DNA of 64,000 bases from Rhodopseudomonas sp. AAP120 (GTDB lineage: Bacteria; Pseudomonadota; Alphaproteobacteria; Rhizobiales; Xanthobacteraceae), in contig NZ_LJIC01000017.1 in assembly GCF_001295845.1 (NCBI RefSeq), positions 1 to 64,000 of the forward strand, in the 5' to 3' direction. Shown here in pieces: positions 55,335 through 64,000 of the stretch. The notes below the pieces were generated by a model, which saw only the letters and a list, made by a program, of their open reading frames with translations, did not search any database and had not been told where the DNA came from. The first letter of the stretch is position 1, and each line of letters opens with the position of its first letter. The position numbers and the translations under genes are program-made.

Positions 55335-55748
55335 TCAGCGCGGCTTCAGCTTCAGCGCGGCCGAGTTGATGCAATAGCGCAGACCGGTCGGCCCCGGGCC
55401 GTCCGGAAATACATGGCCGAGATGACCGCTGCAGCGCGAGCACAGCACCTCGGTGCGGATCATGCCGTGACTCACGTCGCGTTCTTCGTCGATCGCCGCG
55501 GCCTGCGCCGGGGTGGTGAAGCTCGGCCAGCCGCAGCCGGAATCGAACTTGGCATCGGACTCGAACAGGGTCTGGCCGCATCCCGCGCACACATAGGTGC
55601 CGGGCTTGGTCTCGTACTCGTACTCGCCGGTGAATGGCCGCTCGGTCGCCTTCTCGCGCAGCACGGCGTACTGCATCGGCGACAGTTCCTTGCGCCACTC
55701 GGCTTCACTCTTGGTGACCTTGCCGGGCGCGGTCTTGGTATTGGTCAT
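55335..55748 (-). CDS. msrB: Peptide-methionine (R)-S-oxide reductase
   Basis: A 137-residue repair enzyme that reduces methionine-R-sulfoxide. It has the catalytic RYCINSAAL (C126), a resolving candidate in GCGWPSF (C72) and a complete zinc site (C54, C57, C103, C106). No signal peptide, so it is cytoplasmic. It is 32 bases downstream of msrA on the same strand and probably in one operon. Confidence 0.96.
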   Translation of the reverse strand: MTNTKTAPGKVTKSEAEWRKELSPMQYAVLREKATERPFTGEYEYETKPGTYVCAGCGQTLFESDAKFDSGCGWPSFTTPAQAAAIDEERDVSHGMIRTEVLCSRCSGHLGHVFPDGPGPTGLRYCINSAALKLKPR

Positions 55749-55780
55749 GGCAACTCCTGCAGGTGTGGGCGATCCGGCCG

Positions 55781-56491
55781 TCAGTTCGTCACCTTGGCGC
55801 TGCTCACCAGCGTCGGCTTCTCGAGATAATCCTTCGGGAACAGCTTCTTCAGGTTATCGATCTTCGGCAGGTCGTTGTAGACAATATAGGGCTGGCTCGG
55901 GTGCAGCGTCAGGTAGTCCTGATGATAGGCCTCCGCCGGATAAAAGCGGTCGAGCGGACCGACCTTGGTGACGATCGGGCCACCGTAGACCTTCGCCCCG
56001 TTGAGCTGCGCGATGTAGGCGTCAACCACCTTCTTCTGATCATCGTTGAGAGTGAAGATCGCCGAGCGATATTGCGTGCCGCTGTCGGGACCCTGCCGGT
56101 TGAGTTGGGTCGGATCATGCGCAACCGAGAAGAAGATCTGCAACAGCTTGCCGTAGCTGACCTGCTTCGGATCGTATTTGATCTCCACTGCCTCGGCATG
56201 GCCGGTGGTGCCGGTCGACACCGTCATGTAGCTCGCCGTCGCCTTGCTGCCGCCTGCGTAGCCTGAAACGGCGTTGACCACGCCGGCCGTGTGCTGAAAC
56301 ACGCCCTGCACACCCCAGAAGCATCCGCCTGCGAAAACTGCGGTCTGCAAACCGTCTCCTGCCTTGGCATCGATCGTCGGCGGCGGGATCACCACGGCCT
56401 CTTCGGCGGCACGGCTCGGCGTGAAGCTCGCAGACAGGGCGAGCGCGCTCAGGGCGGCGGCGCAGGCAGCAAGACGGCTGATAAAGCGCAT
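55781..56491 (-). CDS. msrA: Peptide-methionine (S)-S-oxide reductase, exported
   Basis: A 236-residue MsrA with the catalytic GGCFWGVQ (C57), [17 protein letters not shown] and the Tyr/Glu-rich active-site surroundings. A signal peptide (residues 1 to about 28, TPSRAA/E) points to the periplasm, unlike its MsrB partner. The mature part contains no cysteine other than the catalytic one, so the usual resolving Cys at the C-terminus is missing and an external thiol must regenerate it. The ATG at 56491 opens the signal sequence. Confidence 0.94.
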   Translation of the reverse strand: MRFISRLAACAAALSALALSASFTPSRAAEEAVVIPPPTIDAKAGDGLQTAVFAGGCFWGVQGVFQHTAGVVNAVSGYAGGSKATASYMTVSTGTTGHAEAVEIKYDPKQVSYGKLLQIFFSVAHDPTQLNRQGPDSGTQYRSAIFTLNDDQKKVVDAYIAQLNGAKVYGGPIVTKVGPLDRFYPAEAYHQDYLTLHPSQPYIVYNDLPKIDNLKKLFPKDYLEKPTLVSSAKVTN

Positions 56492-56707
56492 GGGTTTTCC
56501 TCGGGTTCGACGTTCGCTCGTTCGGCGCCGCAACCAGTCGGCGCAATCCTCTTCCGGTGACAAGATACGGCGAGACGACAAAAGCGTTACGCCTCGGGGC
56601 ACACGAATGCGTGAGCCGGCTTGGCACGGCCTATTCCCGGAACCGGGACTTAACGTTAACCCCGGGTCGGGCTGGATTGTCGCACCCGACGGAGCCACAA
56701 TGCCTGC

Positions 56708-56782
56708 GGCCCGGTGGCGGAAGATCAACGCGGGAGCGGTGCAACGCTCTTTTTCCTGGTTCAAGTCCAGGCTGGGCCTCCA
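56708..56782 (+). tRNA. tRNA-Cys-like gene, anticodon GCA, aberrant anticodon and D loops
   Basis: The 75-base sequence folds as a cloverleaf with encoded CCA: acceptor GGCCCGG/CTGGGCC (one G-U), D-stem GCG/CGC, T-arm CCTGG-TTCAAGT-CCAGG and discriminator T, the usual Cys identity base. The anticodon region is GGAGC-GGTGCAAC-GCTCT: UGCAA gives anticodon GCA, but the loop has eight bases, or six if its end bases G and C pair. The D-loop GAAGATCAA lacks the conserved GG. It could be a divergent working tRNA-Cys or a degraded copy. Confidence 0.6.
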
Positions 56783-56887
56783 ACACCCCAAATTGCCGGT
56801 TGACGGGAGGCGTTAAACTCTTTCGTCGCTGCGGAAACTGGTCTAAGACACGCCCGCGCGCCTGGGAAGCCCGGCGCTGAACAGCAA

Positions 56888-56915
56888 GGGACGCGCGACG
56901 GCGCGCCCTTTTTTT
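56888..56915 (+). terminator. Intrinsic terminator between the tRNA-like gene and carB
   Basis: Stem GGG-a-CGCGC / GCGCG-CCC with a GACG loop, followed by seven T. It lies 105 bases after the tRNA-like gene and 37 bases before the carB start. It could end the tRNA transcript or, if transcription continues to carB, act as an attenuator. Confidence 0.75.
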
Positions 56916-56952
56916 GTGCCCGATTTCCGCCCGCCCGCGTCAGCGAGATTTG

Positions 56953-59900
56953 ATGCCCAAAAGAACCGACATCTCCACGATCCTCATCATCGGCGCCGGT
57001 CCCATCGTGATCGGCCAGGCCTGTGAATTCGACTATTCCGGGACCCAGGCGGTCAAAGCCCTGAAGCAGGAGGGCTACCGGATCGTTCTGGTCAATTCCA
57101 ATCCAGCCACGATCATGACCGACCCGGAACTGGCCGATGCGACCTATATCGAGCCGATCACCCCGGAGATCGTCGCCAAGATCGTCGAGAAGGAACGCCA
57201 CGTCATCCCCGGCGGCTTCGCCCTGCTCCCGACCATGGGCGGCCAGACCGCGCTGAACTGCGCGCTGTCGCTGCGCAAGCTCGGCACGCTGGAGAAGTTC
57301 GACGTCGAGATGATCGGCGCCACCGCCGACGCGATCGACAAGGCCGAGGATCGCGAGCGCTTCCGCGAGGCGATGACCAAGATCGGTCTGGAGACGCCCC
57401 GCTCCCGCCAGGTCAAGAATCTGCCCGACGCGCTGCGCGCGCTCGACGAAATCGGCTTCCCGGCGCTGATCCGGCCGTCCTTCACCATGGGCGGCACCGG
57501 CGGCGGCATCGCCTACACCAAGGCGGAGTTCATCGAGATCGTCGAGAGCGGCATCGACGCCTCTCCGACCAGCGAAGTCTTGATCGAAGAATCCATCCTC
57601 GGATGGAAAGAATACGAGATGGAGGTTGTCCGCGACCGCAAGGACAACTGCATCATCGTCTGCTCGATCGAGAATCTCGATCCGATGGGCGTGCACACCG
57701 GCGACTCGATCACGGTGGCACCGGCGCTGACGCTGACCGACAAGGAATACCAGATCATGCGCGACGCCTCGCTGGCGGTGCTGCGCGAGATCGGCGTCGA
57801 GACCGGCGGCTCCAACGTGCAGTTCGCCGTCAATCCCGAGGACGGCCGGCTGGTCGTGATCGAGATGAATCCGCGCGTGTCGCGCTCCTCGGCGCTGGCG
57901 TCGAAGGCCACCGGCTTCCCGATCGCCAAGGTCGCCGCCAAGCTGGCGGTCGGCTACACGCTCGACGAAATCGCCAACGACATCACCGGCGGTGCCACGC
58001 CGGCGTCGTTCGAGCCGACGATCGACTACGTCGTCACCAAGATCCCGCGCTTCGCCTTCGAGAAATTCCCCGGCGCCTCGGCCAACCTGACCACATCGAT
58101 GAAGTCGGTCGGCGAGGTCATGGCGATCGGCCGCACCTTCCAGGAAAGCCTACAGAAGGCGCTGCGCGGCCTCGAAAGCGGCCTCACGGGTCTGGACGAA
58201 ATCGAGATCGACGGGCTCGGCCGCGGCGACGACAAGAACGCGATCCGCGCGGCGCTCGGCACCCCGACGCCGAGCCGGCTGCTGCAGGTCGCGCAGGCGA
58301 TGCGGCTCGGCTGGTCGGACGACGAGATCTTCAACTCCTGCAAGATCGATCCGTGGTTCCTGGCGCAACTGCGCGGCATCGTCGACATGGAAGCGCGCGT
58401 GCGCAGCAGCGGCCTGCCGGAGCACGCCTTCGGCATGCGCACCTTGAAGGCGATGGGCTTCTCCGACGCCCGCCTTGCGGTGCTGGCCGGCACCACCGAA
58501 GCCGAGGTCAAGGCGAAGCGGCGGGCGCTCGACGTGCGCCCGGTGTTCAAGCGCATCGACACCTGCGCGGCCGAGTTCGCCTCGCCGACCGCCTACATGT
58601 ACTCGACCTACGAGTCGCCGTTCGCCGGCCCGGTTTCGGACGAAAGCCGGCCGTCGGACAAGAACAAGGTCATCATTCTCGGCGGCGGTCCGAACCGGAT
58701 CGGCCAGGGCATCGAGTTCGACTATTGCTGCTGCCATGCCTGCTTCGCGCTGCACGACGCCGGCTACGAGTCGATCATGGTGAACTGCAACCCGGAAACC
58801 GTGTCGACCGACTACGACACCGCGGACCGGCTGTATTTCGAACCGCTGACTGCCGAAGACGTGCTCGAGATCATCGACACCGAGCGCAGCAAGGGCAGCC
58901 TGAAGGGCGTCATCGTGCAGTTCGGCGGCCAGACGCCGCTGAAGCTGGCGCGCGCGCTGGAAGCCGCCGACGTCCCGATCCTCGGCACCTCGCCGGACGC
59001 CATCGACCTCGCCGAGGACCGTGACCGCTTCAAGCGCATCCTCGACAAGCTGCGCCTCAAGCAGCCGAAGAACGGCATCGCCTATTCGGTCGAGCAGGCC
59101 CGTCTCGTCGCCGCCGAACTCGGCCTGCCGCTGGTGGTGCGCCCGAGCTACGTGCTCGGCGGCCGCGCCATGCAGATCATCCGCGAGGACAATCAGCTCA
59201 GCGACTATCTGCTCGGCACCCTGCCCGAGCTGGTGCCGGCGGACGTCAAGGCGCGCTACCCGAACGACAAGACCGGGCAGATCAACACCGTCCTCGGCAC
59301 CAATCCGCTGCTGTTCGACCGCTATCTGTCGGACGCCATCGAGATCGACGTCGACTGCCTGTCCGACGGCAAGGACACGTTCATCGTCGGCATCATGGAG
59401 CACATCGAGGAAGCCGGCATTCACTCCGGCGACTCCGCCTGTTCGCTGCCGCCCTATTCGCTCGACGCGCCGATGATCGCCGAGCTGGAGCGGCAGACTC
59501 GCGAGCTGGCGCTCGGCCTCGACGTCGTCGGCTTGATGAACGTGCAGTACGCCATCAAGGATGGCGAGATCTACGTGCTCGAAGTCAATCCGCGCGCCTC
59601 GCGCACCGTGCCGTTCGTCGCCAAGGTGATCGGCATGCCGGTCGCCAAGCTGGCGGCACGGATCATGGCCGGCGAGAAGATCGCCGACCTCGGCCTGCAG
59701 AAGCGCGAACTCGACCACGTGGGCGTCAAGGAATCGGTGTTCCCGTTCGCGCGCTTCCCCGGCGTCGACACCGTGCTCGGCCCGGAGATGCGCTCGACCG
59801 GCGAAGTGATGGGCCTCGACCGCTCGTTCGAGATCGCCTTCGCCAAGAGCCAGCTCGGTGGCGGCACCCGCGTGCCGCGCAAGGGAACGGTGTTCGTCTC

Positions 59901-60282
59901 CGTCCGCGAGAACGACAAGACGCGGATCATCGACGCCGTGAAGCTGCTGCACGAAGTCGGCTTCAAGGTGATCGCCACCTCTGGCACGCAGCGCTATCTC
60001 AGCGACCACGGCGTGCCGGCCGAGAAGATCAACAAGGTGCTGGAAGGCCGGCCGCACATCGTCGACGCCATCATGAACGGCGAGGTGCAACTGGTGTTCA
60101 ACACCACCGAAGGCCCGCAGGCGCTGGCCGACAGCCGCTCGCTGCGGCGCGCTGCCCTCTTGCATAAAGTGCCGTATTACACCACTCTTTCCGGGGCTGT
60201 GGCGGCCGCAAAGGGAATTCGGGCCTATCTGGGCGGGGACCTTGAGGTTCGGACCTTGCAGAGCTACTTTTCCCAATCCTGA
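56953..60282 (+). CDS. carB: Carbamoyl-phosphate synthase large subunit
   Basis: A 1109-residue enzyme producing carbamoyl phosphate for arginine and pyrimidine synthesis from bicarbonate, ATP and ammonia delivered by CarA. It shows the internal duplication: the first ATP-grasp half starts [20 protein letters not shown], and the second starts [19 protein letters not shown] at about residue 574. From about residue 979 there is a C-terminal regulatory MGS-like domain ([14 protein letters not shown]). The ATG at 56953 is at the conserved N-terminus. carA is not in the window, as is usual in alphaproteobacteria. Confidence 0.98.
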   Translation: MPKRTDISTILIIGAGPIVIGQACEFDYSGTQAVKALKQEGYRIVLVNSNPATIMTDPELADATYIEPITPEIVAKIVEKERHVIPGGFALLPTMGGQTALNCALSLRKLGTLEKFDVEMIGATADAIDKAEDRERFREAMTKIGLETPRSRQVKNLPDALRALDEIGFPALIRPSFTMGGTGGGIAYTKAEFIEIVESGIDASPTSEVLIEESILGWKEYEMEVVRDRKDNCIIVCSIENLDPMGVHTGDSITVAPALTLTDKEYQIMRDASLAVLREIGVETGGSNVQFAVNPEDGRLVVIEMNPRVSRSSALASKATGFPIAKVAAKLAVGYTLDEIANDITGGATPASFEPTIDYVVTKIPRFAFEKFPGASANLTTSMKSVGEVMAIGRTFQESLQKALRGLESGLTGLDEIEIDGLGRGDDKNAIRAALGTPTPSRLLQVAQAMRLGWSDDEIFNSCKIDPWFLAQLRGIVDMEARVRSSGLPEHAFGMRTLKAMGFSDARLAVLAGTTEAEVKAKRRALDVRPVFKRIDTCAAEFASPTAYMYSTYESPFAGPVSDESRPSDKNKVIILGGGPNRIGQGIEFDYCCCHACFALHDAGYESIMVNCNPETVSTDYDTADRLYFEPLTAEDVLEIIDTERSKGSLKGVIVQFGGQTPLKLARALEAADVPILGTSPDAIDLAEDRDRFKRILDKLRLKQPKNGIAYSVEQARLVAAELGLPLVVRPSYVLGGRAMQIIREDNQLSDYLLGTLPELVPADVKARYPNDKTGQINTVLGTNPLLFDRYLSDAIEIDVDCLSDGKDTFIVGIMEHIEEAGIHSGDSACSLPPYSLDAPMIAELERQTRELALGLDVVGLMNVQYAIKDGEIYVLEVNPRASRTVPFVAKVIGMPVAKLAARIMAGEKIADLGLQKRELDHVGVKESVFPFARFPGVDTVLGPEMRSTGEVMGLDRSFEIAFAKSQLGGGTRVPRKGTVFVSVRENDKTRIIDAVKLLHEVGFKVIATSGTQRYLSDHGVPAEKINKVLEGRPHIVDAIMNGEVQLVFNTTEGPQALADSRSLRRAALLHKVPYYTTLSGAVAAAKGIRAYLGGDLEVRTLQSYFSQS

Positions 60283-60411
60283 TCGTCAGCCGGGCTCCGT
60301 GCCCGGAAAACCGATCGGCAAGGCCGGGAACCCGCCAGCTTCAGGTGAGTTTTAATGCGCCCTTCATGGCGCCCCTGAGCGACCGGCTGGACGTATCCTG
60401 GAAGTTTTCTC

Positions 60412-60433
60412 GGCGAGCCACTGGCGGCTCGCC
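60412..60433. other. Hairpin between carB and greA
   Basis: A perfect eight-base stem GGCGAGCC / GGCTCGCC around ACTGGC, 130 bases after the carB stop. No T run follows on the plus strand. A second short hairpin (GGTCAC-GCC-GTGACC, 60461-60475) lies closer to greA. These may be a 3' end of carB mRNA and part of the greA leader. Confidence 0.45.
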
Positions 60434-60506
60434 CTTACGCAAGCTGACGAGAATGTGGGTGGTCACGCCGTGACCATCCGCAACGAATACTGAGGATGAA
60501 GGCAAG

Positions 60507-60983
60507 ATGGTCGAAAAGATACCGATGACGGCGGGTGGCTATACCGCGCTTTCGGACGAACTGAAGAAGCGTCAGTCGGAGGATCGTCCGCGGATCATCG
60601 AGCATATCGCCGAGGCGCGCTCTCACGGCGACCTTTCGGAGAACGCCGAGTATCACGCCGCCAAGGAAGAGCAGTCGCACAACGAGGGCCGCATCGCGGA
60701 GCTCGAGGACAAGCTCGCCCGTGCCGACATCATCGACATCAGCAAGCTCTCCGGCGACACCATCAAGTTCGGAGCGACCGTGACGCTGATCGACGAAGAC
60801 ACCGAGAAGAAGGCGGTGTGGCAGATCGTCGGCGAGGCCGAGGCCGACGCCAAGAAGGGCAAGATCTCGATCACTTCACCGCTGGCCCGGGCGCTGATCG
60901 GCAAGAAGATGGGAACCTCCGTCGAGGTCGTCGCGCCCGGTGGCGCTAAGGCCTACGAGATCGCCAAGGTGGAGTGGCGCTGA
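60507..60983 (+). CDS. greA: Transcription elongation factor GreA
   Basis: A 158-residue factor that rescues backtracked RNA polymerase by stimulating transcript cleavage. The N-terminal coiled coil (to about residue 77) carries [20 protein letters not shown] with the acidic tip residues, and the C-terminal FKBP-like part ends with [14 protein letters not shown]. The ATG at 60507 is preceded by AAGG. Followed by a strong intrinsic terminator. Confidence 0.98.
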   Translation: MVEKIPMTAGGYTALSDELKKRQSEDRPRIIEHIAEARSHGDLSENAEYHAAKEEQSHNEGRIAELEDKLARADIIDISKLSGDTIKFGATVTLIDEDTEKKAVWQIVGEAEADAKKGKISITSPLARALIGKKMGTSVEVVAPGGAKAYEIAKVEWR

Positions 60984-61007
60984 CCTTTCGACCATGAATG
61001 ATGATGC

Positions 61008-61033
61008 AAAGGCCGCCGCGAGGCGGCCTTTTT
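61008..61033 (+). terminator. greA intrinsic terminator
   Basis: Stem AAAGGCCGCC / GGCGGCCTTT with a GCGA loop and a run of five T (61029-61033), 25 bases past the greA stop. A textbook rho-independent terminator. Confidence 0.95.
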
Positions 61034-61187
61034 GCTATCTGGAGCCCCGCAGCGCTCAGACCGGAGTGATCACAAGCAGGAAGCTCGAATTCACTTGTCC
61101 GTGTTGCGCTGAGCAGCCGATGGACAAGGACGCGGAACCCCAAGTATCCACCTGCGATACATCATCAACAAAGGACGCGCACCGCAC

Positions 61188-61598
61188 ATGGATAGCTTCG
61201 CCGCCAAGTGGCAGCCCACGGTCCTGAGCTTGTTTCGCTTCATCACCGGCCTGCTACTGTTTCAGTACGGCGTGGCCAAGCTCTTCAAGTTTCCGGTCGT
61301 CCCCTACTTCGCCAAGGTCGAGCTGTTTTCGCTGATCGGCTTCGCCGGCGCTCTCGAACTGGTGCTCGGCGCGATGCTGATGCTCGGCCTGTTCACCCGC
61401 CTGGTGGCGTTCATCCTGTCCGGCGAGATGGCGTTCGCCTACTTCATCGGCCACGTGTTCAAGGGTGATAGTCCGGTGTGGTTTCCGCTGCTGAACAACG
61501 GCACGGCCGCTATCCTGTTCTGCTTCGCCTGCTTGTATCTGTCGACGGCCGGCGGCGGGCCGATCAGTCTCGACGCTGCGCTGCGTCGCAAGATCTGA
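61188..61598 (+). CDS. DoxX family membrane protein
   Basis: A 136-residue protein with four membrane helices and the DoxX pattern (LSLFRFITGLLLFQYGVAKL, GFAGALELVLGAMLMLGLFT and a C-terminal NNGTAAILFCFACLYL). DoxX proteins are linked to thiosulfate oxidation or to redox control, but most are uncharacterised. The promoter is probably in the 154 bases after the greA terminator. Convergent with the Lrp-type regulator (41 bases apart). Confidence 0.88.
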   Translation: MDSFAAKWQPTVLSLFRFITGLLLFQYGVAKLFKFPVVPYFAKVELFSLIGFAGALELVLGAMLMLGLFTRLVAFILSGEMAFAYFIGHVFKGDSPVWFPLLNNGTAAILFCFACLYLSTAGGGPISLDAALRRKI

Positions 61599-61639
61599 GT
61601 CTCGCGACGAATCCGGAATGCCGGGCTACGGCCCGGCTT

Positions 61640-62122
61640 TCAGGTGGCGGCCGCCTTCAGTTCCAGCGGCACGGCAGCGGCATATTTCGAGTTGCGCAGC
61701 ACCAGCGAGGTGCGGACGTTACGGACATGCGGGGCGGCGGTCAGATGCGCGACGAAGTTCTGGAAAGTCGCCATATCCGGCGCGACGCATTTCAGGATGA
61801 AATCCACCTCGCCAGACAGCATCCAGCATTCCCGGACCAGCGGCTCGTTGCGCACGAACTCCTCGAAGCCACGCAGATCGGCCTCGGCCTGGCTGGACAG
61901 ATGGACCGAGGCGAAAACCGTCACATCGAAGCCGAGCTGGGCCGGATCGAGCAGCCCGCGATAACCCTGGATGTAGCCCTCTTCTTCCAGGGTCCGGACT
62001 CGGCGCAGACACGGCGGGGGCGAGATGCCGACCCGCTTCGCCAATTCGACATTGGTGATTCGCCCGTCATCCTGGATTTCTTGCAGAATTTTCAGGTCGA
62101 TCTGGTCGAGGCTCTTGGACAC
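61640..62122 (-). CDS. Lrp/AsnC family transcriptional regulator
   Basis: A 160-residue regulator: N-terminal helix-turn-helix (LDQIDLKILQEIQDDGRITN, LAKRVGISPPPCLRRVRTLE) and a C-terminal RAM domain (ASVHLSSQAEADLRGF, VRECWMLSGEVDFILKCVAPD). It is divergent from trxB across 254 bases and may control it or itself; the effector is probably an amino acid. Confidence 0.95.
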   Translation of the reverse strand: MSKSLDQIDLKILQEIQDDGRITNVELAKRVGISPPPCLRRVRTLEEEGYIQGYRGLLDPAQLGFDVTVFASVHLSSQAEADLRGFEEFVRNEPLVRECWMLSGEVDFILKCVAPDMATFQNFVAHLTAAPHVRNVRTSLVLRNSKYAAAVPLELKAAAT

Positions 62123-62376
62123 GCGGCGAAATCCCGTGTTGCGGACAGGCTGGCAGCCGCCCCCCTCTTAGCCCAGAAGACCAAACTTGAGCAATTTTAT
62201 TTCGCGATGATCACAACTCGTTTGCCAAAGCCGGTGGGAAATCCTGCACAGACGGATTGCAAAACTTGCATGGCTCACCAGATGACATAAAGTTGCGTCT
62301 AAACCTTCCGCCCGTTGGCGATGCCCCTGCCAGGCCATTCCTGCTTCGCGCCGCCCTATATTTGGGGAGCTGAAAC

Positions 62377-63342
62377 ATGCCCAGTCCAGTCCACGCCAAA
62401 GTCGTGATCATCGGCTCCGGACCGGCCGGCTACACCGCAGCAATCTACGCCGCACGCGCGATGCTCGAGCCGATCCTGCTGCAGGGCATGCAGCCCGGCG
62501 GGCAGCTCACGATCACCACCGATGTCGAGAACTATCCCGGCTTTGCGGACGTCATCCAGGGCCCTTGGCTGATGGAGCAGATGGAAAAGCAGGCGGTGCA
62601 CGTCGGAACCAAGATCATCACCGACCTGGTGGTGAATCTCGATTTGAGCCAGCGCCCGTTCCGGCTGACCTGCGACAGCGGCGACGTCTACATTGCCGAA
62701 ACGGTAATCCTCGCAACCGGCGCGCAGGCGCGGTGGCTCGGCATCCGCTCCGAACAGACCTACAAGGGCTTCGGCGTCTCGGCCTGCGCGACCTGCGACG
62801 GCTTCTTCTATCGCGGCAAGGAAGTCGTGGTGGTCGGCGGCGGCAACACCGCGGTCGAGGAAGCGCTGTTCCTGACCAACTTCGCCTCCAAGGTCACGAT
62901 CGTGCACCGCCGCGATCATTTCCGCGCGGAGCGCATCCTGCAGGACCGGCTGTTCAAAAATCCGAAGATCAACGTGGTCTGGGACAGCGCCGTCGATGAA
63001 ATCTGCGGCAGCGACAACCCGACCAAGGTCACGCATGTCCGGCTGAAGAACGTCAAGACCGGCGCGCTGACGGAGCTGCCCGCCGACGGCGTCTTCATCG
63101 CGATCGGCCACGCGCCCGCGACCGAACTGGTCAAGGATCAGCTCAAGCTGAAGCCATCCGGCTACGTCCATGTAGCGCCGAACTCGACGGCCACGTCGGT
63201 GCCCGGCGTGTTCGCCGCCGGCGACGTCGCCGATGAAACTTATCGCCAGGCCGTCACCGCGGCTGGCCTCGGCTGCATGGCCGCGCTGGAAGCGGAGCGC
63301 TTCCTCGCGGTCCAGGCCAGTGAACGTGAGGCAGCGGAATAA
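62377..63342 (+). CDS. trxB: Thioredoxin-disulfide reductase
   Basis: A 321-residue FAD/NADPH enzyme: FAD site VVIIGSGPAGYTAAIYAARA, redox-active pair C137-A-T-C140 in SACATCDGFFY, NADPH site VVVVGGGNTAVEEALFLTN and C-terminal GVFAAGDVADETYRQAVTAA. It recharges thioredoxin, which in turn would regenerate the methionine sulfoxide reductases encoded about 6 kb upstream. The LysR gene begins about 30 bases later. Confidence 0.97.
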   Translation: MPSPVHAKVVIIGSGPAGYTAAIYAARAMLEPILLQGMQPGGQLTITTDVENYPGFADVIQGPWLMEQMEKQAVHVGTKIITDLVVNLDLSQRPFRLTCDSGDVYIAETVILATGAQARWLGIRSEQTYKGFGVSACATCDGFFYRGKEVVVVGGGNTAVEEALFLTNFASKVTIVHRRDHFRAERILQDRLFKNPKINVVWDSAVDEICGSDNPTKVTHVRLKNVKTGALTELPADGVFIAIGHAPATELVKDQLKLKPSGYVHVAPNSTATSVPGVFAAGDVADETYRQAVTAAGLGCMAALEAERFLAVQASEREAAE

Positions 63343-63374
63343 CCGTGCCTCGAAACCGCGACGGGTTCACCGAT

Positions 63375-64000
63375 ATGGATTGGGATAAGCTCAAGGTCTT
63401 TCACGCCGCAGCCGAAGCGGGCAGCTTCACTCATGCGGGCGAACAGCTCGGGCTGTCACAATCAGCCGTCTCGCGTCAGGTCAGTGCGCTGGAACAGGAG
63501 CTGTCGGTTTCGCTGTTCCACCGCCACGCCCGCGGTCTGATCCTGACCGAACAGGGCGACCTGCTGTTCCGAACCGCGCACGACGTGTTCATGCAGCTTC
63601 AGGCGGCGCGCGCCAAGCTCACCGACAGCCGCGAGCGGCCAAGCGGCGACCTGAAGATCACCACCACGCCCGGCCTTGGCATCCACTGGCTGGTGCCGCG
63701 GCTCGGCGAGTTCACCGCGCTGTATCCTGAGATCCGGATTTCGCTGATCGTCACCGACGAGGAGCTGGATCTGTCGATGCGCGAGGCCGATGTCGCGATC
63801 CGGACCCGGAAGCCGACCCAGCCCGACCTGATCCAGCGCAAGCTGTTCTCGATCGGATTTCACGCCTATTGCTCGCCCGAATACATCAAGCATTTCGGCA
63901 CGCCGCGGACGCTCGAGGATCTCGACAACCACCGGCTGATCATGCTGAGCGACAACCAGGTGCCGCAGCATCTGCAGAACCGGAGCTGGCTGGTCGACGC
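63375..64000 (+). CDS. LysR family transcriptional regulator (3' end outside window)
   Basis: The first 208 residues are visible. MDWDKLKVFHAAAEAGSFTH and AGEQLGLSQSAVSRQVSALE form the LysR helix-turn-helix; the effector domain follows (LKITTTPGLGIHWLVPRL, VAIRTRKPTQPDLIQ). An in-frame GTG at 63345 could add ten residues. It is just downstream of trxB on the same strand and may be co-transcribed with it. The gene runs off the window without a stop. Confidence 0.92.
   Translation, partial: MDWDKLKVFHAAAEAGSFTHAGEQLGLSQSAVSRQVSALEQELSVSLFHRHARGLILTEQGDLLFRTAHDVFMQLQAARAKLTDSRERPSGDLKITTTPGLGIHWLVPRLGEFTALYPEIRISLIVTDEELDLSMREADVAIRTRKPTQPDLIQRKLFSIGFHAYCSPEYIKHFGTPRTLEDLDNHRLIMLSDNQVPQHLQNRSWLVD

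Noticed and set aside
56622-56633. TGGCACG upstream of the tRNA-like gene as a sigma-54 promoter
   Set aside because: The -24 half fits, but the -12 GC is not at the required distance.
58150-60276. A 708-codon open frame antisense to carB
   Set aside because: It mirrors the codon pattern of carB, has a low-complexity His/Asp/Arg-rich translation and no recognisable domain. High GC with strong third-position bias creates such frames opposite most genes here.
60412-60475. carB-greA gap as a riboswitch
   Set aside because: Only two simple hairpins are visible and no known aptamer pattern was recognised.

Overview
The window looks like chromosomal DNA of a Rhodopseudomonas/Bradyrhizobium-type alphaproteobacterium (family Nitrobacteraceae). 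The evidence is high GC, several ABC branched-chain/aromatic acid transporters, characteristic palindromic intergenic repeats, and the greA / carB / lrp-trxB-lysR neighbourhood. The genus is inferred from gene content and style, not from a marker gene.

Region 1 (1-15640) is transport. A compact four-gene LivH-M-G-F cassette (129-3815, no binding protein inside the window) is followed by a MerR regulator with a MerR-type promoter, a carboxymuconolactone-decarboxylase-family gene, and two membrane proteins. A second, dispersed transporter follows (7743-15638), in the order LivG, acyl-CoA synthetase, LivH, LivM, binding protein, LivF. A small DUF559 nuclease-fold gene bracketed by inverted copies of a 55-bp palindromic repeat sits inside it. 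Two further palindromic repeat families occupy gaps of the same operon.

Region 2 (15681-54595) is a large surface-glycan locus of about 31 genes on both strands. It encodes an ABC-type glycan exporter (Wzm/Wzt) and the complete dTDP-L-rhamnose set (rmlA, rmlD, rmlB, rmlC, dispersed). It also has the GDP-mannose to GDP-D-rhamnose route (phosphomannomutase, manC, gmd, rmd), wecB, and a CDP-sugar/C-methyltransferase block lacking a CDP-glucose 4,6-dehydratase. About ten glycosyltransferases include a WbsX-RgpF fusion and an 882-residue protein with a repeated N-terminal module. There is also a sugar-phosphate cyclase of the dehydroquinate-synthase fold whose active-site motif resembles 2-deoxy-scyllo-inosose synthases. 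No Wzx/Wzy pair is seen, so the polymer is probably completed in the cytoplasm and exported by Wzm/Wzt. The cyclase hints at a carbocyclic sugar; bradyrhizose, the inositol-fused sugar of Bradyrhizobium O-antigens, is an obvious candidate to test.

Region 3 (54598-64000) is housekeeping: two small proteins, msrB and a secreted msrA, a tRNA-Cys-like gene with an abnormal anticodon loop, carB, greA with a clear terminator, a DoxX-family protein, an Lrp-type regulator divergent from trxB, and a LysR regulator cut by the window end.
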